A DNA stretch of 53,337 bases from Flavobacteriales bacterium (GTDB lineage Bacteria > Bacteroidota > Bacteroidia > Flavobacteriales_F > PHOS-HE28), in NCBI GenBank assembly GCA_016788295.1, contig JAEUSY010000024.1, forward strand, positions 1 to 53,337. Reading direction: 5' to 3'. The notes beneath the pieces were generated by a model. It was not told the DNA's origin and searched no databases. It was given only the letters and a program-made list of their open reading frames with translations. The position numbers were made by a program, and so were the translations under genes. Positions 1 through 9,102 of this stretch are shown here, one piece after another. Position 1 is the stretch's first letter. Every line of letters starts with the position of its first letter.

Positions 1-78
1 GCCGTGCCCGTGATCGAGGCCATCGGCGGTGGCAGCGTGCGGTGCATGATGGCGGAGAATTTTCTTGCATCACACTGA
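1..78 (+). CDS. C-terminal end of an arginine deiminase/amidinotransferase-family protein (partial)
   Basis: Frame 1 is open from the window edge to a TGA at 76-78 and encodes 25 residues. They contain GGGSVRCM, which matches the C-terminal active-site segment of the guanidino-group-modifying superfamily (arginine deiminase, dimethylarginine hydrolase, citrulline-utilising hydrolases). There the Cys (codon 43-45) is the nucleophile that attacks the guanidinium carbon. The following AENF tail is also typical of small Bacteroidota members of this family. The rest of the gene lies upstream, so the exact substrate cannot be decided. The family call is fairly sure because of the short diagnostic motif; the subfamily is not. 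Confidence 0.6.
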   Translation, partial: AVPVIEAIGGGSVRCMMAENFLASH

Positions 79-80
79 GC

Positions 81-217
81 GTCATTCCGGAGCGCGGGTG
101 CTGCGAAGCAGCAGGTCCCCGCGCATCCGGAATCTCACTCAAGCAGGAGGATGGTGCTTGGTGAGACGCCGGATGGCCGGGACAAGCGAGCGTTGCTCGC
201 CCGGCCTCCGGCGTGAC
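81..217. repeat. Three-hairpin intergenic repeat element bounded by GTCA/TGAC
   Basis: This 137-bp stretch folds into three consecutive hairpins. The first (84-133) pairs ATTCCGG/CCGGAAT and GCGCGGG/CCCGCGC around an inner TGCTGC-GAA-GCAGCA. The second (134-165) pairs CTCAC/GTGAG and AAGCA/TGCTT. The third (166-214) pairs ACGCCGGA/TCCGGCGT, GGCCGGG/CCCGGCC and GCGAGC/GCTCGC. The outer ends GTCAttCCGG and CCGGcgTGAC are also inverted. This looks like a REP- or MITE-like non-autonomous element, and it could also act as a terminator for the upstream gene. No second copy was found in this window. Confidence 0.55.
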
Positions 218-243
218 GATCGTTGCCCTTCCTTTGCCGCCCG

Positions 244-2034
244 ATGTTCCAGGACAGACTTCAATCCCTTCTGACTCCCGCGCTGCAAGGCGCCTTCGCG
301 CAACTCTTCGGCAAGGAGCTCGACGCGCGAAGCATCGGCTTCCAGGCCACGCGCCCCGAGTTCGAGGGCGATGTCACGATCAACGTGTTCCCCTTCCTGA
401 AACTGAGCGGCAAGGGCCCCGAGCAGACGGCGCAATCCATCGGTGAGCATTTGAAGACGAACGTGTCCGTGGTGGAGCGCTTCAACGTGGTGAAGGGCTT
501 CCTCAACATCGTGATCGCGGACAGCTATTGGCTCGCATTCCTGAAGGAAGCAGGAGAGCGCGACATCCTCGCCTTCGCGCCCACGGGGAAGAAGGTGATG
601 GTGGAGTACGCCAGCCCCAACACCAACAAGCCGCTGCACCTGGGCCACCTGCGCAACATCTTCCTGGGCTACAGCGTGAGCCGCATCCTGCAGGCCGCTG
701 GCAACGAGGTGGTGAAGGTGCAGGTGATCAACGACCGCGGTATCCACATCTGCAAGAGCATGCTGGCCTGGCAGCGCTTCGGCAACGGCGAAACACCGGC
801 CTCCGCAGGCGTGAAGGGCGATAAGCTGGTGGGCAAATACTACGTGGAGTTCGACAAGGCCTACAAGGCCGAGATCGAAGCACTGGTGGCGAGCGGCAGC
901 GCGAAGGAGGACGCGGAAAAGAGCGCACCCATCCTGCTCGAGGCCCAGGAGATGCTCCGCAAGTGGGAGGCCAACGACCCCGAGGTGCGCGCGCTGTGGG
1001 CCACCATGAACGGCTGGTGCTACGCCGGTTTCGATGCCACTTACGCCCGCGCCGGGGTGGACTTCGACCGCAATTACTACGAGAGCCAGACCTACGTGCT
1101 GGGCAAGGCCGATGTGCTCGAAGGGCTGAAGAAGGGCGTGTTCTACGAGAAGGATGGCGCCGTGTGGGTGGACAACACCGCCGAAGGCCTCGATGAGAAA
1201 GTGCTGCTGCGCCGCGATGGCACCAGCGTGTACATGACGCAGGACATCGGCACGGCCATCAAGCGCTTTGAGGAATACCCCGGCCTCAGCAAGCTCATTT
1301 ACACCGTGGGCAACGAGCAGGATTACCACTTCAAGGTCCTGTTCATCATCCTCAAGAAGCTCGGTTTCGCGTGGGCCGATGAGCTCTTCCACCTCAGCTA
1401 CGGTATGGTGGACCTGCCCAGCGGCAAGATGAAGAGCCGTGAAGGCACCGTTGTGGACGCCGACGACCTCATCGACGAAGTGGTGAGCGAGGCGCGCCGC
1501 ATGGGCGAGGAGCTCAGCAAGCTGGACGACTTCAGCGAGGCGGAGAAGGCGGCCCTGTACGAGATGATCGGCCTGGCCGCGCTCAAGTACTTCCTCCTGA
1601 AGGTGGACCCGAAGAAGCGCATGCTCTTCGACCCCGCCGCCAGCATCGATCTGCAGGGCCACACCGGACCCTTCATCCAGTACACCTACGCACGGATCAA
1701 GAGCCTGTTGCGCAAGGCGGATGGCATGGGCACATGGGCACATGACCACATGACCACATCGGGATTGCTCCCCGAGGAACGCACCGTCATCAAGCTGCTT
1801 CACCATTTCCCGGCCGTGCTGGACGAGTCGGCCACCAAATTGGACCCTTCAGCGCTGGCCAACCACACCTACGAGCTGGTGAAGGCCTATAACAGCTTCT
1901 ACCAGGCCATTCCCGTGATGAAGGAGGAGGATGCCACCAAGCGCAACTTCCGCCTGGCCCTGAGCGCTGCCGTGGCCAAGGCGGTGCAGAAGGGGATGTG
2001 GTGTTTGGGAATTGAGGTGCCGGAGCGGATGTGA
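244..2034 (+). CDS. argS: Arginyl-tRNA synthetase
   Basis: Cytosolic class I aminoacyl-tRNA synthetase that charges tRNA-Arg with arginine using ATP. The 596-residue protein has an N-terminal additional domain, the HIGH-type signature HLGH at residues 132-135 after ASPNTNKPL, a KMSKS-type loop KMKS at about 395-398, and a C-terminal helical DALR anticodon-binding domain starting near FIQYTYARI. Length and motif order fit bacterial ArgS. I chose the ATG at 244 over upstream TTG (223) because the family N-terminus aligns with MFQDRLQSLL. No Shine-Dalgarno sequence is visible, as is normal for Bacteroidota. A small membrane protein gene follows after 3 bp and may be co-transcribed. Confidence 0.96.
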   Translation: MFQDRLQSLLTPALQGAFAQLFGKELDARSIGFQATRPEFEGDVTINVFPFLKLSGKGPEQTAQSIGEHLKTNVSVVERFNVVKGFLNIVIADSYWLAFLKEAGERDILAFAPTGKKVMVEYASPNTNKPLHLGHLRNIFLGYSVSRILQAAGNEVVKVQVINDRGIHICKSMLAWQRFGNGETPASAGVKGDKLVGKYYVEFDKAYKAEIEALVASGSAKEDAEKSAPILLEAQEMLRKWEANDPEVRALWATMNGWCYAGFDATYARAGVDFDRNYYESQTYVLGKADVLEGLKKGVFYEKDGAVWVDNTAEGLDEKVLLRRDGTSVYMTQDIGTAIKRFEEYPGLSKLIYTVGNEQDYHFKVLFIILKKLGFAWADELFHLSYGMVDLPSGKMKSREGTVVDADDLIDEVVSEARRMGEELSKLDDFSEAEKAALYEMIGLAALKYFLLKVDPKKRMLFDPAASIDLQGHTGPFIQYTYARIKSLLRKADGMGTWAHDHMTTSGLLPEERTVIKLLHHFPAVLDESATKLDPSALANHTYELVKAYNSFYQAIPVMKEEDATKRNFRLALSAAVAKAVQKGMWCLGIEVPERM

Positions 2035-2037
2035 GCC

Positions 2038-2484
2038 ATGCGGAGCGCTCTGGTAGCACTGTTGTTCTGCGCGGTCCTTCTGGGCGCTGGAGCCTACCAA
2101 ACGCATTTGAAGGAATGGCCGCAGGTGGTGGCGATCGTCATCGCCTGTTTGCCAATAGCAGGTTACTTCATGAAGCAGGAACGTGCGTTCAGAAGAACGT
2201 GGCTCCTTCTCTTCACGATCACGGTGCTTGCAGCCCTGGTGGAAGGCTGTTCCGGTCTTTGGGGCGCGCTTTTTCCGAACGAAGGCATCAATATCGTTGA
2301 CGGCCAGATGCGCCGCGTGATGACCTACGGCTGGGTGTGGCCGATGTTCGCCGCATTCCTCACTACAGCGCTTGTCGTGTGGGCCTATGCCCGCTTCAGT
2401 GGAAGACCCAGGCGCTATGAGCTGGGTTTCGCTTTAGCGATGCTCGCAGTGCTTTGCGCGGTGTTCCTTCGCTACGAGCTGTGA
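2038..2484 (+). CDS. Hypothetical polytopic membrane protein
   Basis: A 148-residue protein dominated by hydrophobic stretches, with about five predicted membrane spans (roughly residues 3-20, 27-46, 55-75, 98-118 and 130-146) separated by short Arg-rich loops. I do not recognise the family and see no catalytic motif. It begins 3 bp after the argS stop codon, so it is probably translated from the same mRNA. Its TGA (2482-2484) directly abuts the stop codon of the convergent PorP/SprF gene on the other strand, in a shared TGATCA, and no hairpin terminator lies between them. Confidence 0.7.
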   Translation: MRSALVALLFCAVLLGAGAYQTHLKEWPQVVAIVIACLPIAGYFMKQERAFRRTWLLLFTITVLAALVEGCSGLWGALFPNEGINIVDGQMRRVMTYGWVWPMFAAFLTTALVVWAYARFSGRPRRYELGFALAMLAVLCAVFLRYEL

Positions 2485-3495
2485 TCAGAACTTCGGGCAG
2501 GGCACCGTCCGGTGCTTCCGGTTCTTGGCCTTGCGGGGCCACTCGTACTGCAGGCTGATCTCGTGCGCGCCTCCGCTGCGCATGGTGAGCTTGCTGATGG
2601 TGATGTCGTAGCTGTAGATCACGCGGAACTGTTGGTCCAGTTCGAGACCGGCCATCAGGATCACCGATTCATCGTTGCCATAGCCTTGCTGGTAGGCCTT
2701 CACCACGGGCAGTCCCCGGTACCAAAGGCCACCCATCAGTTGGTGATGGCTCAGGTAGAACCCCATATCAAACTGGTCCCATTTACCCTGGGCCTTGTAG
2801 TGCGCTGCAAGGGTCATGCGGGTATCGGCCTTGCTGAACGACCGGCCATCAGTGGCAAAGCTGTAGCCCGCGTGTACCGTGGTGCGCACCTGCAGTCGTG
2901 CCTCGCCACCAAGGACCAGGCTTTGGTTGGGCCGGTTGATGTGGTTGAAGGAGGTGCCCACATAGAACTGCTCGCTGTAGTACATGAAGCCAGCGGCCAT
3001 GTCCAGGTAGCTGACCCGCTCCACCAGGTTGGCTTCAACGGACTGAGCGGCATTATCGCGGATCACCTGGTCTGCGAAGAGGTAGCCGCTGGGATCGGTG
3101 CCGCGCATGGTGTAGCCCAAGCGAAGCCCGCCACGCACGGCGCGCTTGTAATTGATGCGGGCCTCATAGCTGTAGTTAAGGCCGATGGTGGTGAAGGTGA
3201 GCCCGTTCGTGCCTGCCTTGTCGCGCAGCACCATGCCCCCGATACCCGCGTTCACCGTGCTGAACCGATGGTCGTAGGCGGCCATGTAGGTCTCGTAACC
3301 GGGCTGCACACCGGGCCACTGTAGGCGATAGTTGAGGCCGATGCGGTCCTGGTGCGTGTTGCCCGTTAGCGCAGGGTTGACGTATTGCGGGGCCGCGTAG
3401 AACTGCGAGAACTGCGGGTCCTGTGCCTTGGCCCGTTGCAGGGTCATCAGCATCAAGGTCAGTAAGAGAAGTGATCTGTTCCTCCCCGCGTTCAT
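2485..3495 (-). CDS. PorP/SprF family type IX secretion outer-membrane protein
   Basis: A 336-residue protein with a signal peptide (MNAGRNRSLLLLTLMLM, cleavage near AKA-QD). The mature N-terminus QDPQFSQFYAAPQYVNPALTG is the hallmark of the PorP/SprF family. The rest alternates short beta strands and turns, as expected for an outer-membrane beta-barrel. In Flavobacteria SprF is needed for export of the adhesin SprB through the T9SS, and each PorP/SprF paralogue usually sits just downstream of its cargo gene. That is the arrangement here: its ATG overlaps the stop codon of the giant adhesin by 4 bp (3492-3495), which implies translational coupling. I infer that this protein helps export or anchor that adhesin. 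Confidence 0.93.
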   Translation of the reverse strand: MNAGRNRSLLLLTLMLMTLQRAKAQDPQFSQFYAAPQYVNPALTGNTHQDRIGLNYRLQWPGVQPGYETYMAAYDHRFSTVNAGIGGMVLRDKAGTNGLTFTTIGLNYSYEARINYKRAVRGGLRLGYTMRGTDPSGYLFADQVIRDNAAQSVEANLVERVSYLDMAAGFMYYSEQFYVGTSFNHINRPNQSLVLGGEARLQVRTTVHAGYSFATDGRSFSKADTRMTLAAHYKAQGKWDQFDMGFYLSHHQLMGGLWYRGLPVVKAYQQGYGNDESVILMAGLELDQQFRVIYSYDITISKLTMRSGGAHEISLQYEWPRKAKNRKHRTVPCPKF

Positions 3496-6400
3496 CTGAA
3501 CAGCGTGAGATCGGTCAGCTTCTGGACTTCCTTGTCATCCACGAACCGCACCCACGTCTGAACGACATATACGTCCTGTGGGCTGAGCTGGTTACGGTAA
3601 TATCCATCCCAACCGATCCGCACGTCGGTGCTCTCGAAAATGAGCTCGCCCCAGCGGTTGAAGATCCGCATGCGGAAGTCCTTCACACTGCGCACAAAGG
3701 CATAGAACACATCGTTGCTGAGGTCGTTCGGATCGTAGCCACCACCTTGGCCGCCATTGGGGTTCGGGGTGAATGCGGTGGGTAGGGTGATGTCGTACAC
3801 CGGCGTGATCACCACAGGGTTCTCCGCAATGGCCGTGCACCCGTTCACGTCAGTAACGATCAGTTCCACATCGTATGTGCCCACATCGCCATACACGTGC
3901 GTGGGGTTCGGCGTAGTGCTGGTGCCGCCATCGCCAAAGGTCCACGCATAACCGGTAATGTTGCCCGTGGTCTGCGAGGTGAAGGCAATGCTGCCATTGT
4001 CCACCGGTGCGGTCCAAGTGCTGGCCGAGAAGGAGACCGTGGGGGGCAGGTAGGCCACCACTTGGCCAGTGCTGGGGCTGGTGGAGGTGCAACCCAAGGA
4101 CGTGGTCACGGTAAGGCTTACGCTGTAGGTGCCCGCTGCGTAGGTCACGTTGGGCGATGCCTGCGATGAACTGCTGCCGTTGCCCAGGTTCCAGCTGTAG
4201 GTGAGCCCGCTGCCCAGTTGCAGGTTGGGGAATTGTACGCCCAGTGGGGCGCAGCCTTGTGCGATGATGGGCGGCAATACGATGGCCGGCGGCGTTTGCA
4301 AACGAAGCTCCACCACTTCCGTGCGCACATTGCCGCACTGGTCGGTGACCACCACATTCAGGTCCTGATCGCCGGTAATGGGTACCGTGAAGGGACCATT
4401 GCCCAGCGTGCCCAGTTCTGTCCATACCATGGTCCAGGAGCCTGGGTAGTTACCGAAGATGGCGCCCACATTGGCCATGCCGCCAGGGCATACCGTGGTA
4501 TCGCCATAGGCAGTGAAGGAGGCCGTGTTGAGGTTCAATACATACACGGGCAACGTTACCGGTGCTGAGGTGCAGCCGTTCTGGTCGGTGGCGTTCACCA
4601 CCACGTTCTGCGATTGGGTGAACGCTGCGGTTAGCGTGCTGCCAGAGCCCAGGCCCGCCCAGGTATAGATGAAGTTGCCGGTGCCACCATTGGCCTGTGC
4701 GGTGAGGGTGACGGGTGCGTTCACACAGACGGTATCGGGCGCGAACGCACTCAGCACGATGGGCGCCGGTTGTGTGATGGTGGTGCTGCCCGAGGTGGTG
4801 CAGCCGTTGGCATCGGTCACGTTCACGCTGTAGGTGCCGGCCGTCAGGTTGCCGATGACCGCAGTGGATTGACCACTGCTCCACGTGAATGAGTAGTTGG
4901 GCGTTCCACCGCTCACCAGTACCTGTGCGCTGCCGTTGTTGCCGTTGTTGCAGCTCGCGTTGGTGCTGTTCAATGCGGCAATGGAAAGCACGGCCGGTTC
5001 GGTGATGGTGGCCGAAAGGGTGGTGTCGCAACCCAAGGCATCGGTGACCTGCACGGTGTAGGTGCCGGCCGCCAATCCTGTTGCGTTCGGTGTGCTCTGT
5101 GCCAGGGGATCGTTCCACACATAGGTGTTGCCGGGCAGGGCGGGAGCGAAGACGATGCTGCCATTGCCCGAACTGTTGCACGACAGGTCGGTGGAGCTCA
5201 GCGCTGCGTTGAGGAAGCTGTTGCTCAACGCGATGAAGACCTGGTCCGAGGCCGGGGGACAGGTGCTGTTGCCGGTGGTGGTCAGGGTAAGCGTTACGCC
5301 ACCCGCCAGCACTTCGGCCGTTGTTGGCATGTACTGGATCGCGGCGCCACCACCCACCACGGCACCTTGACCGCCCGTCCAAATGGCCCCGGTGGCGTTC
5401 ACGATGCTGCCGTTAATGGCAATGGGATAGCTGTTCAGGCAGCCCACCAGATCGGGCCCGGCGTTAGCCGCATTGGGTTGACCCGTGGCGTTGATGGTGA
5501 TGCTGCCAGTGGCCGGTGCACAACCGTTGGCATCGGTGATGCTCACGGAATAGGTGCCGGCGCCTGCCGTGATGGAAGCTGAGTTGCCGCCATTGCTCCA
5601 TGCGTAGGTGTAGGGCATGGTGCCACCAGTGGCGGTCACCGTGGCCGTTCCGTTACCGAATCCAGCACAGCTCTCGTCGGTAGCGGTGAGCGACGCGATC
5701 GACACTGGCGCCACCGGGCCGATGGTGGTGCTCAGTGTGATGCTGCATCCGTAGCTATCGGTCGCGGTCACGTTGTAGCTGCCGGGCATCAGATTGGTGG
5801 CCGTGGCGGCGGTCTGCACGGGTGTGGTGCTCCACACATAGGTGGCACCGGGCAGGGCAGGGGCGAACACGGCCGACCCAGTGGGGGTGCCAAAGCAGAT
5901 TGCATCGGTGGGGCTCACCGTGGCGTTCGCGTAGCTGTTCGGGATGTTCAGCACCAGTTGGTCCGCAGCCTGTGGGCAGTCGGTGTTGCCGGTGGTGGAC
6001 AAGGTGAGGGTGACACTGCCCGCAGTGATGTCGTCCACGCTGGGCGTGTAGTTCACAGTGGGCCAGGTGCCGCTGAAGTTGCCGCTACCGCCGCTCCAAG
6101 AACCTCCGGTGGCGTTGGTCACACCACCGTTCAGCGCAATGGGGAAACTTCCCACGCAGCCGATCAGGTCCGGTCCGGCATTGGCCTGGTTGGGCTGAGC
6201 AGCCGCGTTGATGGTGATGCTTCCTGTAGCGGGCGCGCATCCGTTGGCATCGGTGATGCTGACGATGTACGTTCCGGCACCCGCCGTGATGGATGCGGAG
6301 CTGCCACCGTTGCTCCATGTGTAGGAATAGGGGGACGTACCTCCGGAGGCACTTGCACTAGCAGAGCCGTTGCCGAATCCAGAGCAGCTCTCATCGGTGG

Positions 6401-9005
6401 CGGTAAGACCTGCCAGAGCGATCGCGTTCGGCTGGCCTATGGTGGTGCTGAGCGTGGTGGTACAACCAAAGGCGTCCGTGGCGGTAATGGTGTAATTGCC
6501 TGCAGCCAGGTCAGTGGCCGTGGCCGTGGTCTGCACAGGCGTAGTGCTCCAACTGTAAGTGAAGCCAGGCAGGGCAGGGGCGAATGCCGCAGAACCTGTG
6601 GCCGTGCCGTTGCACAACGCATCGGTGGGTGATACCGTGGCGTTCGCAAAGCTGTTCGGGATGTTCAGCACCAGTTGGTCCGTGGCCTGTGGGCAGTTGG
6701 TGTTGCCCGTGGTAGCCAAGGTGAGGGTGACACTGCCCGCAGTGATGTCGGCCGCGCTGGGTGTATAGTTCACGTTTGGCCAGGTGCCGCTGAAGTTGCC
6801 GCTACCGCCGCTCCAAGCACCTCCGGTGGCGTTGGTCACACCACCGTTCAGCACAATGGGGAAACTTCCCACGCAGCCGATCAGGTCCGGTCCGGCATTC
6901 GCCTGGTTGGGCTGTGCTGCGGCATTGATGGTGATACTGCCCGTAGCGGGTGCGCATCCATTCGCGTCGGTAATGCTGACTGTGTAAGTGCCTGCAATAG
7001 CGTTAATGGAAGGTGTATTGGCCCCATTGCTCCAAGCATAGGTATAAGGCGTGGTACCGCCCGTGACGCTAACCGTCGCCGTACCATTACCGAACCCCGC
7101 GCAGCTTTCGTCCGTGGCGGTCAAGCTGGCAATGGATACGGGGGCCGCGGGACCGATCGTGGTGCTCAGCGTGATCGAGCAGCCGAAGGCATCCGTTGCG
7201 GTCACGCTGTAGTTACCTGGCATCAGGTTCGTGGCCATGGGCGTGGTCTGCACCGGGGTGGTGCTCCAAGCGTAGGTGAAGCCGGGCTGCGCAGGAGCGA
7301 ACACCGCCGAACCAGTGGCCGTACCGAAGCAGAGGGCAGGGGTCGGAGTTACTGTGGCATTGGCGAAGTTGTTCTGGAGGTTCAGCACCACTTGATCGCT
7401 GGCGGGCGGGCAACTGGTGTTCCCGGTGGTGGTCAGTGTGAGCGATACTGTGCCTGCAGCGATCTCTGCTGCCGTAGGGGTGTAGCCCACGTTCGGCCAG
7501 TTGCCACTAAAGGTGCCAGCACCTCCGCTCCAGACACCACCAGTGGCATTGGTAACGCTTCCGTTCAGCGCTACGGGGAAACTGCCCGCACATCCCACTT
7601 GGTCCGGGCCGGCATTGGCCACGTTGGGCTGACCGGTGGTGACAATGGTGGCGCTCATGGGCGGCGATACACAGCCGTTGGCGTCGGTCATGGTCACCGA
7701 GTAGGTGCCGGCACCCGCAGTGATCGTGGGAGTGGAGGCCCCCGTGCTCCATTGATAGGTGAATGGCGCTGTACCGGCCGTGACGTTCACGGACGCTGTG
7801 CCATTGGCGGTCCCGGCGCAGCTTTCGTTCGTCGCGGCCACGGTGCCATATAGTCCTGGGATCACGGTCACCGCATACACATAGGTCTGGAATGCCGGAA
7901 TAGGACAGGCGCCATCGTTCACGTTCACAATGAACGGGTAGAAGCCGGAGGTCCCAGGCTGGGCGGTCCAGCAGACCGTGGCCATGATCGGGTTGCTCCC
8001 TGTGTAACTGAAAGTGGCCCCCGGCAGGTTCTGTTGGATGTTACTGAATGCCGTGAGCACGTTTGGCAGGTTCGGGTCGCTGATGGGCATACTGAAACAG
8101 AAACTGCCCGATTCGCATACCCTTATGGCCCTGGGACCGGTCTGAATGGCCGAGCCGGTCACGTTCTGGATGACTCCTGTGGTCGGATCGGGCGGATCGT
8201 TGGTACAGGGATAGGCCACGAACTGCATATCGCGCATTATGGTACCTACGATCTGGCCGTTCACCCAGTGGTTCACCTGCACCACCACCACCCAGTTGCC
8301 CTGTGTGTTCAGCGTGAAGTTCACCTGACCGGTCGCTGGGTTCAATGTGAGGCCCGGTATGGGAACCGCGCCTGTGTTCGGCGACACATAGGCCAGAGGA
8401 GCACCATTGATGCCCATCGCCGATATCAACTGGTAGCTCAACGAATCTGACTCGGGGTCGAAGGCACCGAAGCTGTACGTAATGGGGAATCCAAGGCACA
8501 CGAACGGGATGGCCGTATTCGTGAACTGGGGCGAATCGTTGCAGGGAACGGCGGCATTGTTAATGGTGGCCCGGATATAGGTGCGCTGAGCACCCGGGTT
8601 CTGCAGGTTCACGATCGCGTTGTTGCGGTAGATGTTCGTGTACGAGATCGTCCAGAAGTTGCACGGCTGCAGCGTGATGGTGCCTGTGTAGATGTACTGC
8701 TGGATGCCCGGCAACGAACCGCCATTGCACGTACTATTGGGCAGTTGCTGGCTGCACAGCTGCGAGATCTCCTGGCCGCCCGGGGTGCTCACCACCAACG
8801 TGGTGTTCCCGCATGGGCTGGTCACTTGCAGCGTATAGCTCGGGTCCACGTTGATGCCAGCACAATCGCGGTAGATCACCATGGTGATGCGGTACTGGTT
8901 GTTGCCGAGGCAATCCCAGTAGATCTCGCCGCCGCTCATGTGCGTGGCCCTGGCGGACAGTGTCGCAAGGACTAGGATCAGGGAGGTGAGAAGAGCGCGG
9001 ATCAT
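3492..9005 (-). CDS. Giant SprB-repeat adhesin with PKD and gliding-motility C-terminal (type B T9SS) domain
   Basis: A 1837-residue cell-surface protein. It has a signal peptide (MIRALLTSLILVLATLSARA), then an N-terminal region starting THMSGGEIYWDC that recurs in large Bacteroidota surface proteins. Next come SprB-type repeats (DESCxGxGNGTAxVxxxGG...ADANGC pattern), four of them within near-identical 239-residue units, then a PKD domain (about residues 1640-1715, with the WTFGDGGTS core). The last about 100 residues are a gliding-motility-associated C-terminal domain (LPTAFTPNPNG, MRIFNRWGELIFES, WDGYYRNQ). That domain is a type B T9SS signal, exported with help from a PorP/SprF partner, which is encoded by the overlapping downstream gene. 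The likely role is surface adhesion or gliding; the ligand is unknown. The start ATG at 9005 is supported by the signal peptide. Confidence 0.92.
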   Translation of the reverse strand: MIRALLTSLILVLATLSARATHMSGGEIYWDCLGNNQYRITMVIYRDCAGINVDPSYTLQVTSPCGNTTLVVSTPGGQEISQLCSQQLPNSTCNGGSLPGIQQYIYTGTITLQPCNFWTISYTNIYRNNAIVNLQNPGAQRTYIRATINNAAVPCNDSPQFTNTAIPFVCLGFPITYSFGAFDPESDSLSYQLISAMGINGAPLAYVSPNTGAVPIPGLTLNPATGQVNFTLNTQGNWVVVVQVNHWVNGQIVGTIMRDMQFVAYPCTNDPPDPTTGVIQNVTGSAIQTGPRAIRVCESGSFCFSMPISDPNLPNVLTAFSNIQQNLPGATFSYTGSNPIMATVCWTAQPGTSGFYPFIVNVNDGACPIPAFQTYVYAVTVIPGLYGTVAATNESCAGTANGTASVNVTAGTAPFTYQWSTGASTPTITAGAGTYSVTMTDANGCVSPPMSATIVTTGQPNVANAGPDQVGCAGSFPVALNGSVTNATGGVWSGGAGTFSGNWPNVGYTPTAAEIAAGTVSLTLTTTGNTSCPPASDQVVLNLQNNFANATVTPTPALCFGTATGSAVFAPAQPGFTYAWSTTPVQTTPMATNLMPGNYSVTATDAFGCSITLSTTIGPAAPVSIASLTATDESCAGFGNGTATVSVTGGTTPYTYAWSNGANTPSINAIAGTYTVSITDANGCAPATGSITINAAAQPNQANAGPDLIGCVGSFPIVLNGGVTNATGGAWSGGSGNFSGTWPNVNYTPSAADITAGSVTLTLATTGNTNCPQATDQLVLNIPNSFANATVSPTDALCNGTATGSAAFAPALPGFTYSWSTTPVQTTATATDLAAGNYTITATDAFGCTTTLSTTIGQPNAIALAGLTATDESCSGFGNGSASASASGGTSPYSYTWSNGGSSASITAGAGTYIVSITDANGCAPATGSITINAAAQPNQANAGPDLIGCVGSFPIALNGGVTNATGGSWSGGSGNFSGTWPTVNYTPSVDDITAGSVTLTLSTTGNTDCPQAADQLVLNIPNSYANATVSPTDAICFGTPTGSAVFAPALPGATYVWSTTPVQTAATATNLMPGSYNVTATDSYGCSITLSTTIGPVAPVSIASLTATDESCAGFGNGTATVTATGGTMPYTYAWSNGGNSASITAGAGTYSVSITDANGCAPATGSITINATGQPNAANAGPDLVGCLNSYPIAINGSIVNATGAIWTGGQGAVVGGGAAIQYMPTTAEVLAGGVTLTLTTTGNSTCPPASDQVFIALSNSFLNAALSSTDLSCNSSGNGSIVFAPALPGNTYVWNDPLAQSTPNATGLAAGTYTVQVTDALGCDTTLSATITEPAVLSIAALNSTNASCNNGNNGSAQVLVSGGTPNYSFTWSSGQSTAVIGNLTAGTYSVNVTDANGCTTSGSTTITQPAPIVLSAFAPDTVCVNAPVTLTAQANGGTGNFIYTWAGLGSGSTLTAAFTQSQNVVVNATDQNGCTSAPVTLPVYVLNLNTASFTAYGDTTVCPGGMANVGAIFGNYPGSWTMVWTELGTLGNGPFTVPITGDQDLNVVVTDQCGNVRTEVVELRLQTPPAIVLPPIIAQGCAPLGVQFPNLQLGSGLTYSWNLGNGSSSSQASPNVTYAAGTYSVSLTVTTSLGCTSTSPSTGQVVAYLPPTVSFSASTWTAPVDNGSIAFTSQTTGNITGYAWTFGDGGTSTTPNPTHVYGDVGTYDVELIVTDVNGCTAIAENPVVITPVYDITLPTAFTPNPNGGQGGGYDPNDLSNDVFYAFVRSVKDFRMRIFNRWGELIFESTDVRIGWDGYYRNQLSPQDVYVVQTWVRFVDDKEVQKLTDLTLFR
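4975..7850 (-). repeat. Four in-frame tandem units of about 717 bp inside the adhesin gene
   Basis: The DESC motif of successive SprB repeats recurs every 717 bp (for example GAATCC near 5658 and 6375), giving four 239-residue units. Each unit has a SprB repeat, an ANAGPD-LxGC segment, a TNATGGxWSGG segment and a second SprB-like repeat ending in TTIGP. Some stretches are nearly identical between units at DNA level, for example the block starting at 6063 and its copy at 6780. Such arrays change length by recombination and are prone to assembly collapse. Confidence 0.85.
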
Positions 9006-9088
9006 GGGAATGGGGGGTATTCGCCCGACCGTTCCTACGTGCCTTGCTCACCAAGGGTTATCACATGCGTGCCATACCAGAGCCTGGA

Positions 9089-9096
9089 TACCTTCG
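9089..9096 (+). promoter_or_regulatory. -7 promoter box TACCTTCG of the dipeptide epimerase gene
   Basis: TACCTTCG fits the Bacteroidota -7 element TAnnTTTG with one change. It ends 6 nt before the ATG at 9103, so transcription would begin at or next to the start codon and the mRNA would be leaderless. No clear -33 TTG is seen. Confidence 0.45.
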
Positions 9097-9102
9097 TGGC
9101 TC

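Noticed and set aside
139..1806. A 555-codon minus-strand open frame across argS
   Set aside because: It mirrors a confirmed synthetase gene, has low-complexity His/Leu/Val-rich translation, and matches no family.
4975..7850. Regular direct repeats suggesting a CRISPR array
   Set aside because: The period is 717 bp, the repeats are coding and in frame, and no cas gene is present.
6675..7853. A 392-codon plus-strand frame across the adhesin repeats
   Set aside because: It is the antisense of a repeat array, so its repetitive sequence comes from the real gene.
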